From assembly GCF_025566885.1 (NCBI RefSeq), contig NZ_JAOQJQ010000002.1:124001-188000 (forward strand): a DNA stretch of 64,000 nucleotides. The letters are read 5' to 3'. Below are positions 43,573 to 52,054 of the stretch, one piece after another (within the stretch, counting starts at the first letter, position 1; the number at the start of each line of letters is the position of its first letter). The translations under genes were made by a program, and so were the position numbers. Under the pieces are notes generated by a model. That model worked only from the letters and a program-made list of their open reading frames with translations. It searched no databases and had not been told where the DNA came from. The DNA is from Brotonthovivens ammoniilytica (GTDB lineage Bacteria; Bacillota; Clostridia; Lachnospirales; Lachnospiraceae).

Positions 43573-44964
43573 ATGAAAATGATTTTGAACAAAGGACACC
43601 GTATCAGAGCCAGTGACAAAAGCCTTGTGTACCGCTTTTCAATGGGTACGCTTCTGTTTCTGTTCGTAGCGGTTATCCTGCTACTGAATATGAAACAACT
43701 TATGCGTACCGATTGGGAGCAGTTCAGCTTGTTAGATAATGGGCTGACACTCTCCCCTTACAACTTCATAACCATACTGATAGCGACTGGTGTTTGTGCA
43801 TTGGTCGCTTTTCTGTATTACCGCTTTTGTTATGACCGTTTCAAACAGTTGTTGCACCGTCAAAAGCTGGCACGAATGATACTGGAAAACAAGTGGTATG
43901 AAGCCGATACCGTCAAGGACAGCGGTTTTTTCACTGACCTGCAAGGCAGATCAAGGGAAAAAATCGTCTGGTTTCCAAAAATCTATTATCAGATGAATAC
44001 GGGACTGCTTCATATCCGCTGTGAGATTACATTAGGAAAGTATCAAGACCAGCTCCTGCGGTTAGAGGATAAGCTGGAAAGCGGTTTGTACTGTGAGCTG
44101 ACCGACAAGACCTTACACGACGGCTATATCGAGTACACGCTTTTATATGACATGATAGCGAACCGTATTTCCATTGAGGAAGTCAAGGCAGAAAATGGCT
44201 GTCTTAGACTGATGAAAAATCTTGTCTGGGAATATGACGCACTTCCTCACGCTCTGATAGCTGGTGGTACGGGTGGCGGTAAAACTTACTTTTTGCTGAC
44301 GCTCATTGAAGCACTATTGCAGACCAACGCCGAGCTTTACATCTTAGACCCGAAGAATAGCGACCTTGCCGACTTGGGAACGGTTATGCCGAATGTGTAT
44401 CACACCAAAGAAGAAATGATTGATTGCGTCAATGCCTTTTATGACGGCATGGTGGCACGAAGCGAAGAAATGAAACAGCACCCGAAGTACAAGACGGGCG
44501 AGAACTACGCCTACTTGGGACTACCGCCCTGCTTTTTAATCTTTGATGAATATGTGGCATTTTTTGAAATGCTGGCAACAAAGGAAAGCATGAGCTTGCT
44601 TAGCCAGCTAAAGAAAATCGTGATGTTGGGACGGCAAGCTGGTTATTTCCTTATTGTCGCTTGTCAAAGACCAGACGCAAAATATTTTTCAGACGGGATA
44701 AGGGATAACTTCAACTTCCGTGTGGGGCTTGGTCGTATCAGTGAACTTGGGTATGGTATGCTCTTTGGTTCAGATGTAAAGAAACAATTCTTTCAGAAGC
44801 GTATCAAAGGGCGTGGCTACTGTGATGTGGGGACAAGCGTAATCAGCGAGTTTTACACTCCCCTTGTCCCTAAAGGGCATGATTTTTTACAGACAATCGG
44901 CAAGCTTGCCGAACAAAGACAAGCCGTGCCAGAACAACAAGAAAAGGAGAATGAAAGACTATGA
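43573..44964 (+). CDS. FtsK/SpoIIIE-type conjugative coupling ATPase (Tn916 Orf21, TcpA-like)
   Basis: A 463-residue protein with two N-terminal membrane helices (~22-42 and ~64-85) and a P-loop AGGTGGGKTYFLLTL near residue 237, Walker B CFLIFDEY. It brings the relaxase-bound DNA strand to the secretion channel. AAAGGAGC lies ~10 bases upstream. The stop overlaps the next start (ATGA). Confidence 0.92.
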   Translation: MKMILNKGHRIRASDKSLVYRFSMGTLLFLFVAVILLLNMKQLMRTDWEQFSLLDNGLTLSPYNFITILIATGVCALVAFLYYRFCYDRFKQLLHRQKLARMILENKWYEADTVKDSGFFTDLQGRSREKIVWFPKIYYQMNTGLLHIRCEITLGKYQDQLLRLEDKLESGLYCELTDKTLHDGYIEYTLLYDMIANRISIEEVKAENGCLRLMKNLVWEYDALPHALIAGGTGGGKTYFLLTLIEALLQTNAELYILDPKNSDLADLGTVMPNVYHTKEEMIDCVNAFYDGMVARSEEMKQHPKYKTGENYAYLGLPPCFLIFDEYVAFFEMLATKESMSLLSQLKKIVMLGRQAGYFLIVACQRPDAKYFSDGIRDNFNFRVGLGRISELGYGMLFGSDVKKQFFQKRIKGRGYCDVGTSVISEFYTPLVPKGHDFLQTIGKLAEQRQAVPEQQEKENERL

Positions 44965-45365
44965 GTTATTTAGAAATGAAATTAAGAAATGAAGAAAACA
45001 AAACCAGCACAAACGGGATATGCCTAAACTTTGGCAAATTCCTTGCCGACTTGGAGTTTTCCACAGATACGGAATATTACAAATGGGACGAATATCCGAT
45101 TGAACGCTATCACGAAAAAATGAGCGAAGTATTGGAAAAGATAGACCATAAGAAGCAAAAATTACCGTTATTGATTTCTATTTCGCTTGACGAGGAAATG
45201 GCTTTTTTAAGCAGTACGCTTTCTTATCAGTTCATCATCATGGATAAGCCTATGTTCATGCGTATGGAGCATGAGTATGAGCTTGACAAGGAAGCCCTAG
45301 AAATATGCAGAAACGAAGATATGGACTGCATTGCAATATATATGGGTATGTCCGTATGCGAATAA
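44961..45365 (+). CDS. uncharacterised protein between coupling ATPase and oriT
   Basis: A 134-residue acidic protein with no signal or membrane segment and no motif I recognise (FGKFLADLEFSTDTEYYKWD near residue 30). It overlaps the coupling ATPase by four bases, so it is co-translated, and ends just before oriT. It may be a transfer accessory factor; this is from position only. Confidence 0.7.
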   Translation: MSYLEMKLRNEENKTSTNGICLNFGKFLADLEFSTDTEYYKWDEYPIERYHEKMSEVLEKIDHKKQKLPLLISISLDEEMAFLSSTLSYQFIIMDKPMFMRMEHEYELDKEALEICRNEDMDCIAIYMGMSVCE

Positions 45366-45415
45366 CCGAAACGGCAGGAACGGTCAGCGAAGCGTACAAG
45401 ACCGTGTATGCCGTT

Positions 45416-45576
45416 GCTGGTGTGGCGTCAGCCACGCCAGCAGACATTAGCCCCTCATATCTAACAGAGGGGCACAATTACGCTGGAAACTGGTTCAAAA
45501 ACCTTTGAAAGTCCGCTAGGAATAAGGGTTTGTACCATTTTCAGCCGTTTGTGATAATCGCTTGAAATTATCACAA
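45416..45576 (+). other. oriT: origin of transfer (oriT) with three inverted repeats
   Basis: Three stems lie between the coupling ATPase block and the relaxase, where Tn916 oriT is. (1) GCTGGTGTGGC/GCCACGCCAGC, 45416-45441. (2) GCCCCTC, loop ATATCTAACA, GAGGGGC, 45450-45473; the CTAACA next to a G-rich arm matches the nick region of MobT-family oriT. (3) TTTGTGATAAT/ATTATCACAAA, 45547-45576, a likely protein-binding site. The nick position is inferred. Confidence 0.75.
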
Positions 45577-45637
45577 AATCATAAAAATATCACGATTGGG
45601 GGTATGACAACTGAATGATACTGATTTTCTGAACGCC

Positions 45638-46810
45638 TTGAAAGCTAAACGCAGTGATTACGGCGTATCGCAGACAAGGCTTGCAATCATGGCTGGTATC
45701 AGCCGTGAACATCTAAGCCGTATCGAAGCTGGAAAAGTCAATCTGACAAAGGAAATGCAGGAGAAGCTACTGGACGCTGTGGAAAGGTTCAATCCCGACG
45801 CTCCTATGTTTTTGCTCTTTGATTATGTGCGTATCCGATTTCCCACGCTGGATATACAGCACGTTATCAAGGACATATTAAAGCTGAACATCAGCTATAT
45901 GCTTCATGAAGATTTCGGACATTACAAGTACACCGAGCATTACTATATCGGGGACGTGTTCGTTTATACTTCACAAGACAAGGAAAAAGGTGTCCTGCTG
46001 GAACTGAAAGGCAAAGGCTGTCGTCAGTTTGAAAGCTACCTGCTGGCACAGGAGCGAAGCTGGTATGACTTCTTCATGGACGCACTGGTTGAGGGCGGTG
46101 TGATGAAACGCCTTGACCTTGCAATCAATGACAGAACGGGCTTATTAGATATTCCAGAGCTAATAGAGAAATGCAAGAATGAGGAATGTATTTCTAAATT
46201 CCGTTCTTTCAAGAGCTATGGTTCTGGCGAGCTGGTAAAGCACAACGAAGCCAACAAGGACGGCATGGGACATACGCTTTACATTGGTTCATTTACCAGT
46301 GAGGTCTACTTCTGTGTCTATGAAAAGAATTATGAACAATCCTCAAAATTGGGAATACCCATTGAGGAAGTCCCGATTAAAAACCGATTTGAGATACGTT
46401 TGAAAAATGAGCGTGCCTACTATGCCGTGAGAGAACTGCTGACCCACTACGACGCAGAGCTGACGGCATTTTCTATTATCAATCAGTATATCCGTTTCGC
46501 CGATAAGGAAGCAAACAAGCGAAAAAGCGATTGGAAAACAAATGCACGCTGGTCTTGGTTCATTGGCGAGGGACGACCGCCCGTGAAGCTGACGACAAAG
46601 CCAGAGCCTTACACATTGCAACGGACGCTGAACTGGCTACAAAGGCAGGTTGCTCCGACCTTGAAAATGCTGAAACAGATAGACGCAGGCAATCAGACCG
46701 ACTATCTCAAGACCATTGAACAGCAGGCAAAGCTGACGGATAAGCATAAGCAGATAGTCAAGCAACAGACGGCTTCGGTGGACGAACTGATAGAACAAGA
46801 AAAGGAGTGA
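45638..46810 (+). CDS. MobT-family relaxase (Tn916 Orf20-like, Rep_trans)
   Basis: A relaxase of 390 residues or slightly more, with an N-terminal HTH (GVSQTRLAIMAGISREHLSR) and a Rep_trans-type catalytic domain. It nicks oriT just upstream and binds the 5' end. The start is unclear: no in-frame ATG or GTG lies between the upstream stop at 45605 and the TTG at 45638. A CTG at 45611, ~8 bases after GGGGGT, would add LNDTDFLNA, which resembles the start of Tn916 Orf20. I give the TTG as a safe minimum. Confidence 0.88.
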   Translation: MKAKRSDYGVSQTRLAIMAGISREHLSRIEAGKVNLTKEMQEKLLDAVERFNPDAPMFLLFDYVRIRFPTLDIQHVIKDILKLNISYMLHEDFGHYKYTEHYYIGDVFVYTSQDKEKGVLLELKGKGCRQFESYLLAQERSWYDFFMDALVEGGVMKRLDLAINDRTGLLDIPELIEKCKNEECISKFRSFKSYGSGELVKHNEANKDGMGHTLYIGSFTSEVYFCVYEKNYEQSSKLGIPIEEVPIKNRFEIRLKNERAYYAVRELLTHYDAELTAFSIINQYIRFADKEANKRKSDWKTNARWSWFIGEGRPPVKLTTKPEPYTLQRTLNWLQRQVAPTLKMLKQIDAGNQTDYLKTIEQQAKLTDKHKQIVKQQTASVDELIEQEKE

Positions 46811-46813
46811 TTG

Positions 46814-46951
46814 ATGATGTGGGAATTGATAAAGAACTTACTGCTGGTATCACTTGGCATGGGTATCGGCGTGGTTCTGATGTGTATTCTAAGTGTCGGA
46901 AAGGAAGCTGACCGACACATGATAGAAATAAAAGAAAGCGAGGAAAATTAA
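46814..46951 (+). CDS. DUF3789-like small membrane protein (Tn916 Orf19-like)
   Basis: A 45-residue protein with one membrane helix (LLLVSLGMGIGVVLMCILSV) and a charged tail. AAAGGAG ends 5-6 bases before the ATG at 46814; it lies between the relaxase and TcpD genes and ends next to the TcpD ATG. Position, size and sequence fit the DUF3789 proteins of Tn916-family elements. Function unknown. Confidence 0.8.
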   Translation: MMWELIKNLLLVSLGMGIGVVLMCILSVGKEADRHMIEIKESEEN

Positions 46952-47173
46952 ATGAATTTTGGAGCAAATCTATACAACTGGTTTTTAAGCAACGCACAGT
47001 CTTTAGTGCTTATGGCGATTGTGGTTATTGGTATTTACTTAGGGTTCAAACGTGAGTTTTCAAAGCTCATTGGCTTCTTGGTGGTAGCCTTAGTTGCGGT
47101 TGGATTGGTATTCAATGCAGGCGGTGTGAAAGATGTACTCTTAGAGCTGTTTAATAAGATTATCGGTGCATAA
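46952..47173 (+). CDS. TcpD-family conjugation membrane protein
   Basis: A 73-residue protein with two predicted membrane helices (QSLVLMAIVVIGIYLGF and LIGFLVVALVAVGLVF). It matches small TcpD-type subunits of Gram-positive type IV secretion machines. The start directly follows the DUF3789 stop. Confidence 0.8.
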   Translation: MNFGANLYNWFLSNAQSLVLMAIVVIGIYLGFKREFSKLIGFLVVALVAVGLVFNAGGVKDVLLELFNKIIGA

Positions 47174-47351
47174 AACTATATTGTAACGAAAATATGGAAC
47201 TGCTATAATATGGGTATAAAAATAAACTTATATGTGGTTAATATTTCTTTACCTTATGATAACTATTAGTGAATTTTATTGATGTAATGAGTGGTTGACA
47301 AATTGCCAACAAAGGTTGGTTGAAAAAAATCGTTATATTTGCAATACTTAT

Positions 47352-47365
47352 TTTGCGGTCGCAAA
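47352..47365. promoter_or_regulatory. palindrome upstream of the XRE regulator
   Basis: TTTGCGGTCGCAAA is a near-perfect 14-bp palindrome (TTTGCG-GT-CGCAAA), with an extra TATTTGC at 47336. It sits 26 bp before the XRE gene start, near its inferred promoter, and is a plausible autoregulatory operator. Confidence 0.5.
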
Positions 47366-47390
47366 TAAAATCTATTTTAGGAGGCTACTT

Positions 47391-47753
47391 ATGAATTTTA
47401 ATGAAAAACTGATAAATTTAAGAAAGTCCAAAGGTCTTTCGCAAGAGGAATTGGGAAATGAACTAAAGGTTTCCAGACAAACGATTTCAAAATGGGAATC
47501 TTGCCAGTCGTACCCAGATTTTCAACGATTAGTATTATTGAGTGATTACTTTGGGTTGACATTAGATGAATTGGTAAGAAATATTGACGTTCAAGAGGTG
47601 AGAGAAAAAAATTTAAATAATGAAAAATTATCTTCAATATATGATGATATAAATGAGGGGAAAAATTTTATTAGGATATGTTATATGATTGGAATTGGAG
47701 TGCTAATATTTTTTTCACTGATTGTTCTTTATGGTATATTTTTCTCAAAATAA
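47391..47753 (+). CDS. XRE-family regulator with a C-terminal membrane helix (cargo)
   Basis: A 120-residue protein. Residues ~5-60 are a Cro/CI-type HTH (LINLRKSKGLSQEELGNELK, VSRQTISKWESCQSYPD), then a linker and a membrane helix (CYMIGIGVLIFFSLIVLYGI). AGGAGG lies 8-9 bases upstream. It is AT-rich compared with the transfer genes and inserted between tcpD and the ardA block, so it is probably acquired cargo. The membrane anchor suggests sensing at the membrane. Confidence 0.85.
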   Translation: MNFNEKLINLRKSKGLSQEELGNELKVSRQTISKWESCQSYPDFQRLVLLSDYFGLTLDELVRNIDVQEVREKNLNNEKLSSIYDDINEGKNFIRICYMIGIGVLIFFSLIVLYGIFFSK

Positions 47754-47777
47754 AATATAAGTTCATGTATTTTAAAA

Positions 47778-47807
47778 AGCAGTTAGTCTTAGGATTGACT
47801 GCTTTTT
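47778..47807 (+). terminator. duplicated terminator/attenuator, copy 2
   Basis: The same stem as at 43517-43547 (AGCAGTTAGTC ... GATTGACTGCT) followed by five T, located after the XRE gene and 31 bases before the next transfer-module gene. Confidence 0.8.
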
Positions 47808-47838
47808 CTATACTTAAATTTAAGATTGGAGTGATACC

Positions 47839-48051
47839 TTGAAAGATATATTTTCGGATATGCAGGCAACTATCGGCTGTACCTACATTTCAGATTTGCC
47901 ACATCATAAGCGTATGGTGTGGCAAGAAATGAAACAACTGAACCTTGCCGACTATCCGCTGAAACAATTAGAAGATTTTGCAGGCTATGTCTTTGGTGTC
48001 CCTTACCCTATCATAGCTGAAGCATTACAGAAAGGACGTGACAGCGATTGA
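47839..48051 (+). CDS. small uncharacterised element protein
   Basis: A 70-residue protein (MKDIFSDMQATIGCTYISDL ... GYVFGVPYPIIAEALQKGRD) that I do not recognise. It begins with TTG, 7 bases after GGAGTG, and its stop overlaps the TTG of ardA (TTGA), so it is coupled to the antirestriction gene. Confidence 0.65.
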   Translation: MKDIFSDMQATIGCTYISDLPHHKRMVWQEMKQLNLADYPLKQLEDFAGYVFGVPYPIIAEALQKGRDSD

Positions 48052-48545
48052 AAGAATTAAGAGTATTGATAGAAAGCCTTGCACCTGCTGGCGAGGAACA
48101 GCTATCCGCATGGTTTACGCTTCCCATTGACGCAGATATTTTTGAAGAACGTTTGAAAGTATCTATGGACAGTGAGGACTACCGTATTATCGAGAAAGAG
48201 CTTCCTTTTGCTGATGAAGTAAAGGAAGATACCATTGCAGGACAACTCAACAATCTATATACTCTTTTCACAGAGTTGCCCTCTGATATGCAGGAAGATT
48301 GTGAGGAATTGTTGTGCTTTTATACCAGCTTGGAAGAACTGCACACACAGAGAAATGATATTATCCATTATCCTTTATGCAAAAACATGACCGACGTTGC
48401 AAGGACAGTTTTGGAACAAAATCCTGCCTACAATGCGTTGTCTGAAACGATTATCCGATACTTTGATTTTGAGGGCTACGGACAATATCTTGATGATAAC
48501 GGAAAATTCGTGGAAACCGACAACGGTATCTATGAACTACCGTAG
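48048..48545 (+). CDS. ardA: ArdA-like antirestriction protein 1
   Basis: A 165-residue acidic protein (many Asp/Glu), as expected of an ArdA DNA mimic that blocks type I restriction. Short matches to ArdA are at LYTLFTELPSDMQEDCEELL and YFDFEGYGQYLDD. Tn916 Orf18 is ArdA in the same position. TTG start, coupled to the previous gene. It is followed by a second ArdA-like gene. Confidence 0.8.
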   Translation: MKELRVLIESLAPAGEEQLSAWFTLPIDADIFEERLKVSMDSEDYRIIEKELPFADEVKEDTIAGQLNNLYTLFTELPSDMQEDCEELLCFYTSLEELHTQRNDIIHYPLCKNMTDVARTVLEQNPAYNALSETIIRYFDFEGYGQYLDDNGKFVETDNGIYELP

Positions 48546-48560
48546 AAATGAGGTGTTGCT

Positions 48561-49064
48561 ATGGTAGAGGATATGCGTGTGTATATCGCTAATCTTGGAA
48601 AATACAATGAGGGCTATTTAGTTGGCGACTGGTTCTCTTTTCTGATTGATGAAGAAGATGTTGCCGAGCGTATCGGATTAAATGAACGATACGAAGAATA
48701 CGCCGTACATGATACGGATAATTTCCCGATTGAGATTGGCGAGTATATTTCCATTCAAGAATTGAATGGAATGTATGAAATGATATGTGAGCTTCCCGAC
48801 TTTATCACGGACAGCTTGGACGAATTTGTATCACATTATGGAACACTAGAAGAACTGTACGACCATAAGGACGATATGATTTTATACGCTGGCTGTGAGG
48901 ATATGACCGACGTTGCCTATTACTTTATTGATGAATTGCAGAGCTTGGGGACAATTCCCTCACAGTTGGAAAACTATATCGACTATGAAGCATACGGCAG
49001 GGACTTATCCTTTGAGGGAACTTTTATTGAAACAAAACATGGTATGTGTGAAATACCGTGGTAA
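48561..49064 (+). CDS. ardA: ArdA-like antirestriction protein 2
   Basis: A 167-residue strongly acidic ArdA-family protein: VYIANLGKYNEGYLVGDWFS at the N-terminus and YIDYEAYGRDLSFEGTF near the C-terminus. It is diverged from the preceding ArdA-like protein, so the pair may have different targets. It starts 15 bases after the first gene, with GAGGTG upstream. Confidence 0.87.
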   Translation: MVEDMRVYIANLGKYNEGYLVGDWFSFLIDEEDVAERIGLNERYEEYAVHDTDNFPIEIGEYISIQELNGMYEMICELPDFITDSLDEFVSHYGTLEELYDHKDDMILYAGCEDMTDVAYYFIDELQSLGTIPSQLENYIDYEAYGRDLSFEGTFIETKHGMCEIPW

Positions 49065-49227
49065 GAAGCTGGCAGATCGGCGACCTAGAGGGTTGCTTCT
49101 GACAGCTTTTTCTACTAGAGACAGTCTGAAAACGGCTGTCCTTTTCTATTATGCGAAATCTCATAAAGAGATACCACTATGCCGTGAAGTACACGGCAGG
49201 AATAAAGAAAGGAGTGGAAACGAAAAC

Positions 49228-49617
49228 ATGAAAAAGATTAAAAGCTACACGGGTATCTGGAACGTGGAAAAAGTCTTGTATGCAATCAATGACTTTAATT
49301 TACCTTTTCCCGTTACCTTTACACAGATTACATGGTTTGTGATAACGGAATTTATCATCATTCTGTTTGGGGACTTACCGCCATTCTCCATGATTGAGGG
49401 GGCATTTTTAAAATACTTCGGTATTCCCGTGGCTCTCACATGGTTTATGTCGCAAAAGACCTTTGACGGCAAGAAGCCATACAGCTTTTTGAAATCACAG
49501 ATAACCTTTGCCCTACGCCCAAAGACTACTTATGCAGGAAAAGCCGTGAAACTAAGAAATGAAAGATTGAATGAAACGATTACGACAGTAAGGAGTGTGA
49601 GCTATGTTCCCGATTAA
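49228..49617 (+). CDS. TcpE-family conjugation protein (Tn916 Orf17-like)
   Basis: A 129-residue membrane protein with two hydrophobic helices near residues ~35-75 and a basic C-terminal tail (KSYTGIWNVEKVLYAINDFN at the start). TcpE is a part of the Gram-positive conjugation channel. AAAGGAG lies ~11 bases before the ATG. Its end overlaps the VirB4-like gene by 14 bases. Confidence 0.85.
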   Translation: MKKIKSYTGIWNVEKVLYAINDFNLPFPVTFTQITWFVITEFIIILFGDLPPFSMIEGAFLKYFGIPVALTWFMSQKTFDGKKPYSFLKSQITFALRPKTTYAGKAVKLRNERLNETITTVRSVSYVPD

Positions 49618-52054
49618 ATATATCGACAACAACCTTGTCTGGAACAAGGACAATGAGGTATTCGCCTACTATGAGCTGATACCTTACAATTACAGTTTTC
49701 TATCTGCTGAACAGAAATTTATTGTGCATGACAGCTTCCGACAGTTGATTGCACAGTCCCGTGAGGGCAAGATACACGCTTTGCAGATTGCCACCGAAAG
49801 CTCAATCCGAAGCATACAAGAGCAGTCAAAGAAGCTGGTAACGGGACGATTGAAAGATGTTGCCTATCAGAAGATAGACGAGCAGACCGAAGCACTGGTA
49901 AGCATGATTGGGGACAATCAAGTAGACTACCGCTTTTTTCTTGGCTTCAAGCTCATGGTAACGGAAGAACAATTCAATTTGAAGAACATGAAAAAATCAG
50001 CGTGGCTGACATTCAAGGAATTTATCCATGAAGTGAACCACACATTGATGAATGACTTTGTATCTATGCCGAATGATGAAATCAACCGCTATCTGAAAAT
50101 GGAGAAGCTGTTGGAAAACAAAATCAGCCGACGCTTCAAGGTGCGACGCTTGGAAACCAACGACTTCGGGTATCTGATTGAACATCTTTACGGCAGGGAC
50201 GGTATCGCCTATGAAGATTATGAGTACCACTTACCAAAGAAAAAGCTGAAAAAGGAAACTTTGATAAAGCACTACGACTTGATACGTCCGACCCGTTGCC
50301 TTGTGGAAGAAAGCCAGCGACATTTACGCTTGGAGCATGAGGACAGCGAAAGCTACGTTTCCTATTTTACTGTCAATGCGATTGTCGGGGAGCTGGATTT
50401 TCCGTCCTCTGAAATCTTTTACTTCCAGCAACAGCAGTTTACTTTTCCCGTTGATACCAGCATGAATGTAGAAATCGTGGAAAATCGAAAAGCATTGTCA
50501 ACGGTTCGCAACAAGAAAAAGGAATTGAAAGATTTAGATAACCATGCCTACCAGTCTGGCAGTGAAACCAGCTCTAACGTGGTGGACGCATTAGACAGTG
50601 TGGACGAGCTGGAAACCGATTTAGACCAGTCCAAAGAAAGTATGTATAAGCTCTCCTATGTTATCCGTGTATCTGCTCCCGACCTTGACGAACTGAAACG
50701 CCGTTGTGATGAAGTCAAGGACTTCTACGACGATTTGAACGTCAAGCTGGTGCGTCCTGCTGGCGATATGTTAGGGCTTCACTCTGAATTTCTGCCTGCC
50801 AGCAAGCGTTACATCAATGACTATGTGCAGTATGTAAAATCCGACTTCTTGGCAGGGCTTGGCTTTGGAGCGACACAGCAGTTAGGGGAAAACACGGGTA
50901 TCTATATCGGCTATTCTGTTGATACGGGACGCAATGTATATTTACAGCCGTCCCTTGCCAGTCAAGGCGTAAAAGGAACGGTTACCAATGCGTTAGCGTC
51001 TGCTTTTGTTGGTTCATTGGGTGGTGGAAAATCATTCTGTAACAACCTGCTTGTCTATTACTCTGTTTTATTTGGCGGTCAGGCGGTAATCTTAGACCCA
51101 AAATCAGAACGAGGAAATTGGAAAGCGACGCTCCCAGAAATCGCCCACGAAATCAATATCGTCAACCTTACCAGCGACAGAGAAAACGCAGGACTGCTTG
51201 ACCCGTTCGTGATTATGAAGAATGTGAAAGACGCTGAAAGTCTGGCAATCGACATACTCACATTCCTTACGGGGATTTCCTCTAGGGACGGCGAGAAGTT
51301 CCCCGTACTTCGTAAGGCGGTGCGTGCCGTTACCCAGAGTGAAACAAGGGGCTTGCTCCATGTGATTGAGGAATTAAGAAAGGAAGATACGCCTATCTCA
51401 CGCAACATTGCCGACCATATCGACAGCTTCACGGATTACGATTTTGCACATCTGCTGTTTTCAGACGGTACGGTGGAAAATGCAATCAGTTTAGATAACC
51501 AGCTCAATATCATTCAAGTAGCCGACTTAGTTCTGCCCGATAAGGACACCACCTTTGAGGAATACACGACCATTGAATTACTGTCTGTTTCCATGCTGAT
51601 TGTAATTAGCACCTTTGCATTAGATTTCATTCACAGCGATAGAAGCATTTTCAAGATTGTAGACCTTGACGAAGCGTGGGCGTTCTTAAATGTGGCACAA
51701 GGCGAAACGCTCTCCAACAAACTGGTGCGTGCTGGACGTGCCATGCAGGCAGGTGTGTACTTCGTCACGCAGTCTTCGGGGGACGTATCAAAGGAAAGTC
51801 TGAAAAACAATATCGGTTTGAAATTTGCATTTAGAAGCACCGATATAAACGAGATTAAGCAGACCCTTGAATTTTTCAGCATTGACAAAGAGGACGAGAA
51901 CAACCAGAAGCGACTTCGTGATTTGGAAAACGGGCAATGCCTATTGCAAGATTTATACGGACGTGTGGGCGTGGTACAGATACACCCCGTCTTTGAAGAA
52001 TTACTGCACGCCTTTGATACCAGACCGCCGATACAGAGAAATGAGGTGGAGTGA
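49604..52054 (+). CDS. VirB4-like conjugation ATPase (Tn916 Orf16, TcpF-like)
   Basis: An 816-residue cytoplasmic ATPase. Walker A GSLGGGKSFCNNLL is near residue 470 and Walker B IFKIVDLDEAWAFL near 690; GVYFVTQSSGDVSKESLKNN follows. It powers the mating channel. Overlap with the genes on both sides shows a compact operon. Confidence 0.93.
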   Translation: MFPIKYIDNNLVWNKDNEVFAYYELIPYNYSFLSAEQKFIVHDSFRQLIAQSREGKIHALQIATESSIRSIQEQSKKLVTGRLKDVAYQKIDEQTEALVSMIGDNQVDYRFFLGFKLMVTEEQFNLKNMKKSAWLTFKEFIHEVNHTLMNDFVSMPNDEINRYLKMEKLLENKISRRFKVRRLETNDFGYLIEHLYGRDGIAYEDYEYHLPKKKLKKETLIKHYDLIRPTRCLVEESQRHLRLEHEDSESYVSYFTVNAIVGELDFPSSEIFYFQQQQFTFPVDTSMNVEIVENRKALSTVRNKKKELKDLDNHAYQSGSETSSNVVDALDSVDELETDLDQSKESMYKLSYVIRVSAPDLDELKRRCDEVKDFYDDLNVKLVRPAGDMLGLHSEFLPASKRYINDYVQYVKSDFLAGLGFGATQQLGENTGIYIGYSVDTGRNVYLQPSLASQGVKGTVTNALASAFVGSLGGGKSFCNNLLVYYSVLFGGQAVILDPKSERGNWKATLPEIAHEINIVNLTSDRENAGLLDPFVIMKNVKDAESLAIDILTFLTGISSRDGEKFPVLRKAVRAVTQSETRGLLHVIEELRKEDTPISRNIADHIDSFTDYDFAHLLFSDGTVENAISLDNQLNIIQVADLVLPDKDTTFEEYTTIELLSVSMLIVISTFALDFIHSDRSIFKIVDLDEAWAFLNVAQGETLSNKLVRAGRAMQAGVYFVTQSSGDVSKESLKNNIGLKFAFRSTDINEIKQTLEFFSIDKEDENNQKRLRDLENGQCLLQDLYGRVGVVQIHPVFEELLHAFDTRPPIQRNEVE

